NCBI GenBank assembly: GCA_964020155.1
Contig: OZ026554.1
Location: forward strand, 1,866,247-1,930,246
From: Chondrilla cf. caribensis
Taxonomy: Eukaryota; Porifera; Demospongiae; Chondrillida; Chondrillidae
Length of the DNA stretch: 64,000 nt
Direction: 5' to 3'
Shown: piece by piece, positions 46,944-61,200 of the stretch
How the letters are laid out: each line of letters opens with the position of its first letter
How positions within the stretch are numbered: the first letter of the stretch is position 1
Position numbers and translations under genes: made by a program
The notes under the pieces: model-generated
Databases searched by the model: none
What the model was told of the DNA's origin: nothing
What the model saw: only the letters and a program-made list of their open reading frames with translations

Positions 46944-49900
46944 CATGCATACAATCACCACGTATGTACATGATTGGAATTGATCACTGACTAATTGCCC
47001 ACAATCCTGATTGGGATTTCACACAATGTGAATGCAAACTAATTAACCTCAGAGCCTAATCTACACAATCTCCTCTTTTTTGGTAATTGGTTTGTTCAAT
47101 TAGTGAAATTAACTGTCAGCTCAGCAATCTTGGACAGGATGGTGGTCTGTAACTTGCTGTGGGGTGTTCACTGTACCTTGGCATCACTCTTGATCTGTAA
47201 CACTTGTGAAATTTGAAACCAGTTCTTTAGTATTCCTCAATTGCCCAGTCCATTCTGTATGTCCATGTACTTTTCATCACAGTACGTGCACGTGTATTTA
47301 GATACCAAATGTACCATAATACAAACAATGTATTTTTATCACTTCATCATGTTTAATACAAGTGTCCTGTAGTTTTCCGATTTCTCTTCAAGTGGTGCTG
47401 ATCATGTACTTCCAAATGCATAGTGTTGTTGCATGTGGTGTCTGCTTTGTGCTCTTCAGAATCCTGTGAGTGTGGTGTCTCCTCCGCTGATGAGCTGAAG
47501 AGGTTGTGTCTGGCTCCGGAGGATGCTGTTGCTTCAAGTGCTTCTTCGTGCCGTTGCTATGGCAACTGTTCTGTACGTACGTACCATGTATTGTCTTATT
47601 TGTGTATGTGGTAAATACTCGGTAATTAGCATAAGTGTGGTGGATTTGATGGATATGTCGGATTAACTGGATATTCATCACCATTTGTATATAATTTGTA
47701 CTGGGAGATTGTGGCTGATAAAAAGGTCTGTTGGATAAAGTGGTCACACATTTATGAGTACGTGCCTACTATTGTGCCCTGGTCACCATGTATTTCAATA
47801 ACAAATTGTGGAGGATTAATGAGTATTCACTGTATATGTGTATGTATGTACGTATCACAGGTACCTGTGTATTTAGTTTTATGTACATATTCTACTCCTG
47901 CTTATTGTATGTAGGTATGTATATGGGGTTATTATGCATTAGTGTGCGTACATTTCTAGCATGCATTTTCCCAATATTTCATCTGTACATTTGTTTATTC
48001 CAGTGTCAGCCACCTTACACAAGAACTACTGCAGCTAGTGGTGATGAGCAACTGACATGTACATTGCAGGTATGTCCGTATGTACAGTTCATGTGGGTGG
48101 ACGGATGGTCATGTCAGTAATGCTTGAAGCACGATTGTAGCAAAGCGTCAGTCTATGTACATATGCAGCTTTGTGGAGGTGATTGTATTTGATTTACCTT
48201 TGGAGTGGGAGTCTGCTTTGTTGACCTCTGAATTGAAGGAATCTCACAGATGTTGTCGATTCAATGTATAATGGAATATTTTCTTACAGTCACTTGTACT
48301 AAGCAGTCACTTGTGAAGCTTGAATCGGTGCTTTGAGCAGTGTGTCATTATGTCCTTGGTGTTTATTGTGGAACACTGAATCTGTCAGTGCTTAGTTGTA
48401 TGAAAGTGTGTTAGCAGTTTTCGCACTTTATGAATGAGACCATTCCCACGACCAGCGCTGTTGTTTTGAATTGCATAGCTCTCCTCATTTACTACGTACG
48501 TCCATTGAGAACACTAAATTGTGCAAAAAGCAATCACACTGTGATCAACAACTAGCTGTAACCATGACATCACAGTGGGGGGGGGGGGCAATCTAGTTGT
48601 AGACATCACGCTATAGCCAACACTCAAGTTGTAAATCCATCCACTGCAATGTGATGCGTTTTCATTGTCATTTCTCTTCTTATACAGGACCTACAGCCAC
48701 TGCCTGTGTCCAACTGTACAGGTAGTTATTCCCCTACTCAGCATGTACACAGTCTGTGCTCTTGTATATACATCATTGTGTATAATATTACGTAGATGTT
48801 CTCACTTTTACTCATTATCAACACCCCCCTTTTGTTCGCCTATTCAGCACTGTCATCATGTGTGTGGTTGCATTCCTGTCAGTCGCTGCCTTCACTTCCA
48901 CAGCTACAGTTGGTGCAACCTGCCCTTCTGGCAGTGTGTCTCTGTCTAGTCCACCGCTAACAACTATGTGGTCCACAACACCAGCCTGTCACATTGCTCA
49001 ACAGACATGCCCCACTGGATATATTGGTAAGAGTGTGTACTTATTATATGTATGTAAGTACATGATTTATGATATAGATTATAGGTTATTCACTGAGCAC
49101 CGAGGGGTATTGACTATACACATCCCAAGCGTTATGTGCACATTTAAGTAATCTCATACTGTAAGTATATGTGCATAATATGTACTTTATATACTTTTTG
49201 ATATGTGATGTGAATGCCTTAAAAAGATATTGCATCCACATATTGTATTGTGGACCACAGCTAGGTGTTATGTGTTGTATTCCACATCTGTGCATATGTA
49301 GGTTATGCCTTCAGGTCGTGTGATGGGAGTGGTCAGTGGGAGGAGTCTGATCTGTCGCAGTGTGAGAGAGTGGCTATCTCAAATGTGCTCAGAGTGGCTC
49401 TCTCAGATCTGCACAGAGAGGTATGTACATTTGAGTTGAGACTGTGTGGTTTGCTCGTAGTTTGTTCTGGCTTACGTGTAGGGACTTTTAGGGTGTAATT
49501 ATTTGTGGTACACACTGTGTGCTCTAGTTGTGTATGTGTGTAACAGCTTCAGTCATGTGGTCACTCCTAGCTTTGCCCTCCCACCATCTGTAACAATGTA
49601 TATGAGACAGGACTGTGGACCAAGCCTGTGATGAATTGTCTTCGCCATGCCACATTGTAGCTGCACTGTTGTCCACTTAGAAACCCTTTTGCTCTCTTAC
49701 TTTGAACTTATTAACTTATAATTGAATTCATAATGATGCCCTGTATGTGTGACAGGTATTGATGGGTGTTCTGTGATTGTACTTTGCAGGAACCTTTCTG
49801 GCCTCATCTATTATACATTTTATAGCCTTTATGTGTGCACAAATTTATGCATGTTGAGACAATTGTACTTTACAAATACCTTGTTAGTGTGTATACAAAT

Positions 49901-51818
49901 ATATCTACGATACGTTTGTACATGTTTATTATGTATTGCTGCAGATATTATGTTACTGTTGTCTCCCCCTGTCACTTAGTCCTCAACTGCACTCAGGTCC
50001 ATCCAGCAGATTGTCAATGATAGAAGTACCAGTTCACTCAACCTCTCCAGTAGCTGCTACCAGTACTTCACTACTAAACTGCAGTTTCAACGCTTCTCTC
50101 CAACTGAACCCTTCTCTCTAACTGGACCCTTCCTACCGATGGAGTTGTCCTCTGTGGTCAACTACATCCACTCCATATCACGGTAATTAATAGCATATCA
50201 GTTATAGATTATGTTCATCTTTGCAGCTTACATAGTATATAGAGTATAATATTATGCTACATATGTACTTTATGTACTTTATGTACTGTATGAGTAGTAC
50301 CTACGTACGTATGCTGCGATACGCAGTATAAGTGCCATTGTATGATGTTGGGGGAGACTTACTTTTGTGTGCGTATGTATACGGGGAATTCTTGTTAATC
50401 TGCCACAAATCGTCTTCAGAAGATATGGTGGATTAAAGAGTTTGTCGGATTAACCAAATAAACATTGATACTTGGGAATTGTGGCAGATAAAGCAGTGGT
50501 GGTTGCGAATTCACTGTATGTACTACGTAGCTGTATGTGTGTATACAAAAAGTGTATGATGCGTACATACGTATGTATGTACTAGCTGTATGTGTAGTAT
50601 TCATTTTGCAATGGTAAACTGAAGACTTAGTACATCCGAAGTTGTACATGACAAAGTTTCCTTTCCATACTGTACATACGTACATACAAAATTATGTATG
50701 TACACTTGTATGCTGCCATATCTTGTTTATAGCATTGCTCACATGCCTAGTTACAGTTGTTTGAATTATCATTCTCCAGGATAGCTGCCCTCACTAACTT
50801 GTTTGAAACTTCAACTTACAGCACCGAGGTTTGTTGAATTGTAACTCTTAGTATATTTTTAGTACACATCACTGTAGTCACTGCTGTGTTCTGTAGCGCC
50901 TTGTGGAACTGATGCAAGCCTTATTCTCTTCAAGTTCTACTCATGAAGGATTCTGGACAACTTGGATTTCGGTGAGATTCTACGACATTTAACTGCTTAA
51001 TTGTGTACATATGTACATACATACATACGTATGTTGTGTGCATAGAACCTGATGTATTGGATGTAACCATGACTCCACTGTACTGAGTGTGTCTGATTTA
51101 AACCTCATCACTATCCCTGGTGTGTGTGTGCAACTCAGTGGTGTGAGACTGCAGTTGGTAGTACCACCAGTGTAGTATGAAAGGAGAATTGAGAGGGGTT
51201 GGTTGCTGTGGTGGCTTGTAGCACAGTGGTTATGGCGGCTACAGCTAGACACCCTGGGTTCGAGTCCCTCAGCTGCCGTTTTTCTCTTTTCTTCTTTCTC
51301 TCCTAGCAGGTTGCATTCCATGCATTTATGACTATATTCTGTTCAGTTATGCTGTCTGTTGTCCCAGTACCATACGTATTTATTAATTTGAATGTGAGTA
51401 CTGTTTGGTTTTGACAAGGGGCGCTCATTCTTTGCTACAGAACAAACCATCAGAGGCCATCCTTCTGTTGGAAGGGACGAGGGAGATCTTGATACAGTTG
51501 GCTGGTCGGTTGGACCAGTTCTCCCTAGCAACTGACACTGGTGGTGGAGTGTACCTGTGGAACATGACACAGCAGAGGGAGTTTGGTGTGTATGTATGTC
51601 CTGTACATTGTAACCAGCATTATGTTTCTGATTATTGTGTACAGTACATGTGGACGTATGTATGTTTCTATATACTCTATGTACGTAAGTGTGTGTACAA
51701 TGTGTATGTAGAGACCTGCAGTGTGCATAATGTACATACGTACGATATGTACAGACCTGTGATTATAATGATGGTATTTGGAAACTAGAACACAAGTGCT
51801 CTGTTCAAATGCTGTGTT

Positions 51819-51883
<65 letters not shown>

Positions 51884-52131
51884 ATGTATGTACTTCTGTT
51901 TGAATGTTTGAATGTACGCAAATACGAATGTACCAATGTATTCTATGTTATATGGATATACGTACGTACATATATTATGTGTATACATAATACGTATATA
52001 CATCGGATCCATTGTGTCCTGTAGGAATAGAAGCCGAGTTTCTCACTCTTGCGAACCTCACACAAAGAATATATTTGAGGTCTTCAACAACTGCCGTTCA
52101 AGATCTGGAAAGAGTCACTGTTGAGACAAAT

Positions 52132-52195
<64 letters not shown>

Positions 52196-55135
52196 CGTGT
52201 GTGCGAGTGCATGTGTATGTGAGTGTGCATGTTTTGTGTCTGTGTGTTCATGTGCATAATTATGTTATATATTATTAAATCAGTTATGTTGATTTTGTTC
52301 AATGATACATACGTACACTAACATGTACGTACAAAGTTTATATCTTTCTGTACTTGCAGGTACAGCAACGTCTGTTGCATATTTTGGAAATGTCTTCAGT
52401 GACTATCTTCCCAAGGCTTTTGTGAATCAAAGGTACGTACGTACCAATGTGACTCTGCTGCACTAGGTGTCCAGTGCACCTGGTGGACTTCATGCTAGCA
52501 CTGGGTTGTGTCTCCACGTCACCTCCCAATGCTCCATTGTTGGAATCTTTCCTGTAGTTCACTTGGAGTGTCAGTAGTTCATCCTGTGGTTGTCTCAGTT
52601 GGAGGAGATGGCATTGTGTCTGTGAACATCTCGTTCAGATCTTCAGTGAGTACATGCATACTGTATCTAGAGTACATAGTCATATCATGGCAGATGTGCA
52701 ATGGGAATATAAGCTTAGAGTGTGATTAAATGTTTTCAAATATAAGATCACAGTAGACGTCCCCCGATGTGTCCATATCCCCTAGTGTGTCCATATCCCC
52801 CTGATGTGTCCGTATCCCCCTTATGTGTCTGTATCCCCCTGATGTGTCTGTATCCCCCTGATGTGTCCGTATCCCCCTGATGTGTCTGTATCCCCCTGAT
52901 GTGTCCGTATCCCCCTGATGTGTCCGTATCCCCCTTATGTGTCCGTATCCCCCTTATGTGTCCGTATCCCCCTGATGTGTCCGTATCCCCCTTATGTGTC
53001 CACATCCCCCTGATGTGTCTGTATCCCCCTTATGTGTCCATATCCCCCTGATGTGTCCTCATCCCCCTGATGTGTCCTCATCCCCCTGATGTGTCCGCAT
53101 TTCCCAGTCTGTTTATATGCCCAAATCCATTAATATCCTACGACATGTACTGTATTCCATAAGTATGTCAAATGTTACCAGGAGGGTATTACGCATATGT
53201 TTGCATTTTGTTCTGTAGAATGCTTCCCTGGAGTTGACAGGCCACTGTGTGAGATGGAGGACATTCAGTGGCTCTGGAGATGGGTGAGATACCCTGCAGA
53301 CTGCACCTGTTTCATCATTGTGTTTACTGTGGTAACCGTACATTAGTTATACCTAGCTTTGTACAATGTACATTAGGCCACAGACAGATTAGTGATGTGT
53401 GAAAATTACTTGTGACGTTTGTCTGTATTATTTATGAATTCTAGTAGTAAACATTCAGCTTTTTTGAACATTTAAAGGCACCTATGTACATACATACATA
53501 TCTCCTAGACATTGTAGGCCAAACCTTATTCTGTTGTTCCTTGTTCTACTTCTGCCTTGTCTTACGTCCTGTTTAGCATCTATTCCGGAGGATGGAGTGA
53601 AGATGAGGTCCAGACATCCCTCACTGAGCACGGCTATGCCTGTGTTGGCCCTGGTCCTGGTGTGTATGGAGTGATTGAAGGTGAGGACTGTGCGTCTGAC
53701 TCGGCATCTTGTTGAATGCTATGGGATATGTGTCCCAGCCAACTTGCTTAGTGAGCACTTTGAATGGTACTCCAAATTTGTACTCCATGTCAGAGGTACC
53801 TAACTGGTTGATGTAGTTTACATCACTACAGTATGTAAAGTAATCTTCCTCAAACATCAGATGAACTTTTAGAAATGTATGTGATTTTGAAAATAGTACA
53901 TGTAGTAGTTATACCCCGCTTTCGGTGTGTACTGTGCGGATGTACTAAGTGTTAGGAATAGATTGGCCGAGGGCGCAGCCCGAGGCTAATCTATTCCTAA
54001 CACTTAGTGCACCCGCACAGTACACACCGAAAGCGGGGTATAACTAGTATGTACCCCGTAGGCACACTCATTTACGCGGGCTGGTAGGCCTATCGATTGA
54101 GGTTTTCAACGAAGAGCAGCAAGAAGGCCTAATAACACTGCAGCAATCGTCGTTCGTTCGGTAAATTTTATCCTCAGGCTCGTTTCAGCAAGTTTCCTCT
54201 TTCGTTCGGTAAAGTTAATACTCCTAGGCTCGTTGTTTTGGCAATTTTCCTATTTCGTTCGTTCTTTCCGTAGATATTCTAAGGCTCTTGGTTCCGGCAA
54301 GTTTCCTCATTCGCTCAGTAATATTCTAAGGTTCGTGGGTTTGGCAAGTTTCCCTTGTTCGTTCGGATACTCCTAGGCTCGTTGTTTTGGCAAGCTTCCT
54401 ATTTCGTTCGTTTGTTCTGTAGATATTCTGAGGCTTTTGGGTTCGGCAAGCTTCCTCGTTCGCTCGGTAAATATTCCGAGGCTCGTGGGTTCGGCGAGTT
54501 TCGTCGTTCGCTCAGTAACTATCCGACGCTTGTTAGATTAAATAATGCCACTTACAAAAACTGGGGTACATCACAAATGTACCCCAGTACATCGCGAATG
54601 TACTCCTGTCGGCGCTTTTGTAGTTGATTGAAAACGCCCACGTATCGGGGTACATACATATTTACCCCCCCCCCCCCAGAGAACTATACTCCAGTACACG
54701 CAATTTGTGTTCTTTGCAACTTTTTTGTGACCTATTCTCTTTATAGCATGGTATGGTATGTACTCTATTCTTCCATGTCTTCCTCACATTTGGTATTAGT
54801 TGGTCGCATCAGAGTATCTCCGGATGCAGTCAGAGTTTATCCTGGTCAAGACCTGACCCTGACGTGTACAGTGTTGTTGGCTGTTAGCAATGAGTTCCCC
54901 ATCGTGTGGACGGTGAACGGATCCCTGCTGATGAATGGCGTGGAGAGTCCTGATTTTGCTTATGTTGATATTCGAGACGGTGGAATTTCTAAGATCAACA
55001 TATCAGTACTTTCAGTTTCAACCGAAGAACGCGTTTACCAGTTTTCCTGTGTCACCCCAGGCTACCCATCGGTGCCAGTACCATCCACTGTGCATGTAGA
55101 ACCACGTATGTTGATGTTATTGGTACTGTGTGTGC

Positions 55136-55211
<76 letters not shown>

Positions 55212-58200
55212 GTGCATGCGTGCGTGTGTGCTATTTTCACTGAGATACTTCATTCAATTATCAAATTATTGAATGTCTCAATGTCATGCCGAAAGCAATG
55301 TGTCCATTAGCAGTACACTCTTTACCTTCCTCTCTAATCTCTTCTATAGTTCCTGTTCTCGACTTGACCATCTCTGCATGTACTGAGGGTACTGACCTCG
55401 GGGAGGTAGCCACTGGTAGTGACTTGTGCCTGCAGTGCTCTGCGCACCAAATGTCAGCTATGTACACTTTAGTGTGGAGGATAAACGGCTCTAAGGTGTC
55501 AGATGATTCCAACAGGGAGTTTATAGTTGACCAAGATCTCCACACCTTAACTGTGGTTACACCCACTGTTGATTATTCAGGGATGTACTCCTGTGAATTG
55601 ACAGAGTCTGAATTGGTTAGAGATGGAATTGAAGTAACAGTGAAACCTGGTATGTATCGAGTGTATGCACTGAGTGTACGTATGTATTAAGTGTGTATAT
55701 TACGTATGTCTACGTGTGTATTGAGTCTACGTGTGTATGGAGTCTATGTGTGTATGGAGTCTATGTGTGTATGGAGTCTATGTGTGTATAGAGTCTACGT
55801 GCGTTTTTAAACTTGAAGGTTATTGGTAGTACATACGTACGTATGTAAGAAATCATTGCTGTAAGAATTGTTAGAAATACATCAAGTGTACTTTTGTGCA
55901 TGTGTACATTGTTGATATAATACATACATATATTAGTATGCTTATTGCAGTGTACAGCTGTTACATATGTGTAACTCAGGTATGCATGTATGCCGTATGG
56001 TGTAACTCAGGTATGGTGTAACTAAGGTATGGTGCATGTATGCCCATTCATTGATAGTGTATGTTACTGGAGTGCTCCATTCTTGTCTTTCCTCTGTCAA
56101 TGAATGCCATTAGGGTGCCTACCTCAGCTGTTTCTCTCCTCTGCCGCTGTTGGGAGCAACTTTACCAAGAGCTGCAGTTCATACCCCATCATCAAGTCCA
56201 GTGGAAATGTGACATGGACGTGTGTCGACAACCTCCTGTGGAGTGGAGACTTCACTCAATGTAGCTTCAACACTCAGGCGATGGTGAATGTGTCCATTTT
56301 GGCATTTTTGGTGAAGGGACCAATCTCTGTGGATGAACAAGAGACAATTGAATTGATAGAAAATGATGTAAGTCGATTACTGTGTGTAGCAATGATTTCT
56401 GTTGGTGTAAATGAATAGTACACTATAATTCTCCTAAAGTTTAACTCCAGGAAATCACCCTGGCAGCTACCAGCAAGTCACTGCTAATCCTGTACACATT
56501 CTATACACAATTCATGACTTATAGTCTCTCAAGGGTTGGAGGCTTCTCTAGCCAATGTGTGACATTTTGACTAGGTGAGCCTCTAGCCCTTGAGCTATTA
56601 TTCTAGGCAAGCAGTAAAAGCCCCTGTGCAATGATTCTATGCACACACTAGGCAAGCAGCGGTGAGCATGGTACGGTGGTAGATCAACCTTCAATTGTTG
56701 ACCGAAAACTGTTAACCTTTCTCTGTTAACAGTTTTCAGTGAACTAACCTGTAGACGATAACGTATTAACTATTATCTGTTAGCTTCACCTCTTCTGCAC
56801 CACACCATATATGAACCTATTGGGTGTACACTGGCCTATTACGTGTATGCTAACTAGCCCAGATGATGATGTTGGTTGTACCTCATGTTCACTTCCATTT
56901 ACCTCTTCATTTAGACCCGCGATGCCATTCAGGTTTCTGGAGCGTCTGTTGAAATCCTTGATTTCAGAGAAAGTGGGAGCTTTGGTACAACTTTGGTAGT
57001 GTGCTCGGTGGCTGTACATTCAGAACAGTATTCACTATTCCAAGGCATTCTGACTGATGTGTTTGTTGGAACCTTTGAGCTTGCAGGGCTCCAAGCCTCA
57101 CTGAGTAGACAGATGTCCTACTCTATAGTGACTAGCGGTAAGTGCACACACAGCCATGCATGTGTGTGGAAAGATATCATGCGTGTATTGGAGAATTGTG
57201 TTGGTGAAGTGTGTTGGTGAATTGTGTTGGTGAAGTGTGTTAGTGAAATGTGTTGGTGAAATGTGTTGGTGAAGTGTTTTAGTGAAGCATATGAATAGGG
57301 CTCATGATAATGGCTAGATGCTGGCCTTTTTTCAGGTAGTTATACTGCATGTCCGATCAAATTGGAAAGTGGTAGGTTGTTATGTCAGGATGAACATTAT
57401 CACTTAGTGCTACTCCAAATAGAGGAGTGTGATTGTCGTGGAATGTTTATAGTCTCAGCAACAATGTGGAGTGTGACTAATCTGAACTGAACCAGACAAT
57501 AATTATAGCTGTTACGTATGTTTCCAACCACTTTCGCAAACTTCCAAGAGTCTAACGAGCTTCAAAATACAAGCAAATATTCCTACCAACATTCCTCTGC
57601 TGTAGGGTCATGCAGTGTGCAAATGTGTTTTGATTCCATGTGCTGCAAAGCTTGGGTTTTGTTTTCAAAAGTTTTCACTCCCATACAAAGCTGAATAATA
57701 TTATGTACTCACACATATGTGTATACTCTGTGTACCACAATAAACGTATGTATGTATGTACGTACGATAGTTGTACGTAATGCAAACTTCAGATTATTTG
57801 AATTCTGCTCTTTACTGGTGTGGGTGCATAGTGCTCATGGTGCTCAACATATCCTCCTTTCCTACATCCCAGTGACGTGCAACTGTCCTCTGAAGTATGC
57901 GGTCCATCAAGTGTCAGATTTATCCTATTCACAACTTGGGCTTATCCAGCTCTGCACGACTCCGGACTACGTCAGTACTACGTGTGAGGATAATCAGGTT
58001 TGGAAGCATGCTAGAGATTAGCTGTGTGATCTAATTTTGTGTACTTTGTTGTCATGTTTGAAAGACTGTGAACTACTTGCATACCTGGGTGGGGATTGTC
58101 AGAGAACTTACGTGACAGTAATTGCCTATATGCTAATTGTTATGCAAATATTACGCTATTAGTCCACCTCTAGCATTGTAATAATGTAAGTACAAATGTG

Positions 58201-61200
58201 TTATAGTACAGGAACTTTGTATTGGCCACTACTGTACGGTACTTCCCATAGTAAACTTCATGACGTCAGGCGGTCAACCGGAAGTTGTCAGATGACCGTA
58301 CGGGTGTCGATCGATGACCGTACAGGTGTTGATCGATGACCATCTGGGTGTTGGTTGGCAACCGTTCGCTTTATTATCCATTACGCTACGTACGTACGTT
58401 ATTCTGTGACGATCGAGAATGTTAATTAGTAACCGCCACGATGATTTCTTTTTGCGACTGCAGCCTCAGTTCTTCCAAAGTTGTTTTATCATTCTTCTCC
58501 ATTCGCGTGTCTATCTTTTTCATGATAGTATCGGTTCCGGGCTTTCGGACGAAGATCCGGTGCCCGACCTCCTTGCGATACGTAGTCCAGGTCTCACGAA
58601 AATGCTTTAAAAATTGCCCGATTGGGAAACTATTCAGTTTGCGGGTGATTACTAACAATGTCTTAAATCCTGCCGAGAGAAATCAGTTCTCTATTGCAAA
58701 AATTTATAAAGTCAGCCATCTTGTTCCGCCATCTTCATACGTACGTACGCACTCTGACCGTTGATCGACCGTTGACCGACCGTTGATCGACCGCTAATTG
58801 ACTGCCGGTCGACCGCCTGACGTCATGAAGTTTACTATGGGAAGTACCGTACATCCACCTCCAGTCACTAGTGTATCCAACATGGTAAAAATCCTTATCC
58901 CATCTTAAGTTCCATCTGTAGGATTTACAACAAGTATTATGCAGTATCCATTGTATGTACATCTGTGCACACAAATGAACTTTGCATATGAGCATGTGTA
59001 TACGGTGTGATAATATGGCTGTAGTCTCTACAAATGCACTGCCGGTTTTTTGCTTCAGTGTGTGGGCGTGTTCACCAACATCGGTACCATTGGCAGCGAG
59101 CTGGAACCAATTCAGCAATGCTCCCTGGACACGGATGGAGACGGGATCCCGAATCACGAGGTGACTGTGGCTGAACTCATCATCCCACTGTTGTTTGCAT
59201 GTTGTGACAATAGACTGAGTCACTTAAACATGTTTTGTGTTTGTAAAACAAAGAAAACACATTTTCCTGTGTGATGATTTTTGAGGATACTGTAGAAATG
59301 GCGAATACAATTACTAATTGTATTCGCCATTAAACCATCACCATGCAGAGTATCATACCCTTGTTATTTTGATATGATTGAAAGTGTCTGATTGACGTAT
59401 CCTATGTATATACCTGGTTTACTCCATTGCTGTAGGATCTTTGTGAGAGTTGCTGTGTGAATGAGACTTACGGAGGTGTCCAGTGGCCCAGGGTTCCTCA
59501 GGGCACCACTGCAGGAGCTCCATGTAGTGTCCTTCACAAGTCTCTCAACAGTGGAACACGGTTCAACCGCCGCTGTAATGAGCTGGGGCAGTGGGAAGGG
59601 ATTTCCCCTTTTGGATGTACTTTTGAACAAATAGCCAATCATTCGCTAGCACTGGCTGAGCTCAAATTGAATGCAACAAATTACAATGTCGATGAACTGG
59701 AAAGTGCCGTCTTAGAAGAGGTACATCTGTACAGGTTGTGTTCACTGTACAGGTTGTGTTCACTGTACAGGTTGTGTTCACTGTACAGGTTGTGTTCACT
59801 GTACAGGATGTCTCACTGTACAGGTTGTGTTCACTGTACAGGATGTGTTCACTGTACAGGATGTGTCACTGTACAGGTTGTGTTCACTGTACAGGATGTG
59901 TCACTGTACAGGTTGTGTTCACTGTACAGGTTGTGTTCACTGTACAGGATGTGTCACTGTACAGGTTGTGTTCACTGTACAGGTTGTGTTCACTGTATAG
60001 GCTGTTTTTGTACAGTATGTGTCAATGTACAGTATGTGTCACTGTACAGGCTGTATCACTGTACAGAATGTGACACTGTAAAGGATATTTTCATTGTACA
60101 GGATTCATTCAGTTTATGGATTTGTTCATCATACTTTTGTGGTCACTCTGACATGAGATAAATGGTGTATGGTGATTCCTACAATGCCCCATTTGGTCAA
60201 ATATTTTAAAATTCACCCTTGTGTGTATTTTTTCCCTTTTGTTTGTGTGTGATATGAGTTTATTAAGTCCATTTTACGCCCCATTCGAATGTTACACCTA
60301 CATCACACTCACACTTCACTCACACTTCACCTAGTATTCAAATGTTACCATTCCATAGATTGTGGGTCAACTTGAAATGAAACCCCAGGGTCACAGAGTG
60401 ACACTAAATTCTGTGCCGTATGTATTGGTTGTTCTCGTGTTTGAGCATCCTTCTACCGTTGACGAGCAGCACGTACTGGCAACACTGGGCAATGTCTCCA
60501 CCATTGGAGGTCTAGCTGTATCCAGCAAACTGGTCTATGGGCTCAAACCATCAGGTATTCTGCAACAGATCACCTTTACTGTGCATGTAGTGAGGTAGTG
60601 TGTGAGGACCATGTCTGTTTGGATTTTGTACACATGACCTAAGTAGAAATACGTAAGGGTAGTAATCACTGTATCTGTAAAGAAATGCTGCTAGTGGTTG
60701 GTTCACACGTGTACATGTAGATACGTACATAGAGGCCCAATGTACGGCGGTACTTCCTGTGTACATTAATAAGCAGGCTAATGTTATATATATAACATGC
60801 CATATGTATGTGTACAGCAGTCTTATTCAAAACTGTCATGTAAAGGACTGGATATTCCTTTTCTGTGCTGGTATTTACCTGTATCTAAGTAATAGTTGTA
60901 CCACCTTTCAGCAGGGTACATGGGAAATAGACAGATTGATAGTCCACGAGGGCGGAGCCCGAGGGGTCTATCTAATCTGTCAATTTCCCATGTACCCTGC
61001 TGAAAGGTGGTACAACTAACTTGTTTCCCAGCAACTGTAAGAATAGGCTCGAGTTTGTTTACGCGCTGGTATCGATATCGCTTGAACGGATCGGAGAAGA
61101 CGAATGTCGCGCGAGTATATTTCAAACGAGTGTGTAGATTGGCAGCTATATACAGTGAAACCTCTCTAAACCGACACTCAATGGGACCTGAGAATAATGT

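Larger units (their letters stand above)
48910..53680 (+). other. HRM plus GAIN-like block ending in an incomplete GPS-like motif
   Basis: HRM in two exons (48910-49026, 49302-49420: RSCDGSGQWEESDLSQCE). It is followed by a mainly helical part (49980-51585), then beta-rich exons (52360-53283: SVVHPVVVSVGGDGIVSVNI) and a last pair reading HCVRWRTFSGSGDGIYSGGW and then SEDEV..GYACVG. The C.RW...GGWS...C pattern matches the first half of a GPS. The second half, C.C.HLT/S with the cleavage site, is missing; the gene goes on into Ig domains. Confidence 0.6.

Noticed and set aside
52748..53005. 85-codon minus-strand repeat protein
   Set aside because: Translation of the 19-bp minisatellite; no start, splice or domain support.
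59457..60161. 234-codon plus-strand ORF running past 59720
   Set aside because: Only the part up to the donor at 59720 is an exon. The rest is translated minisatellite.
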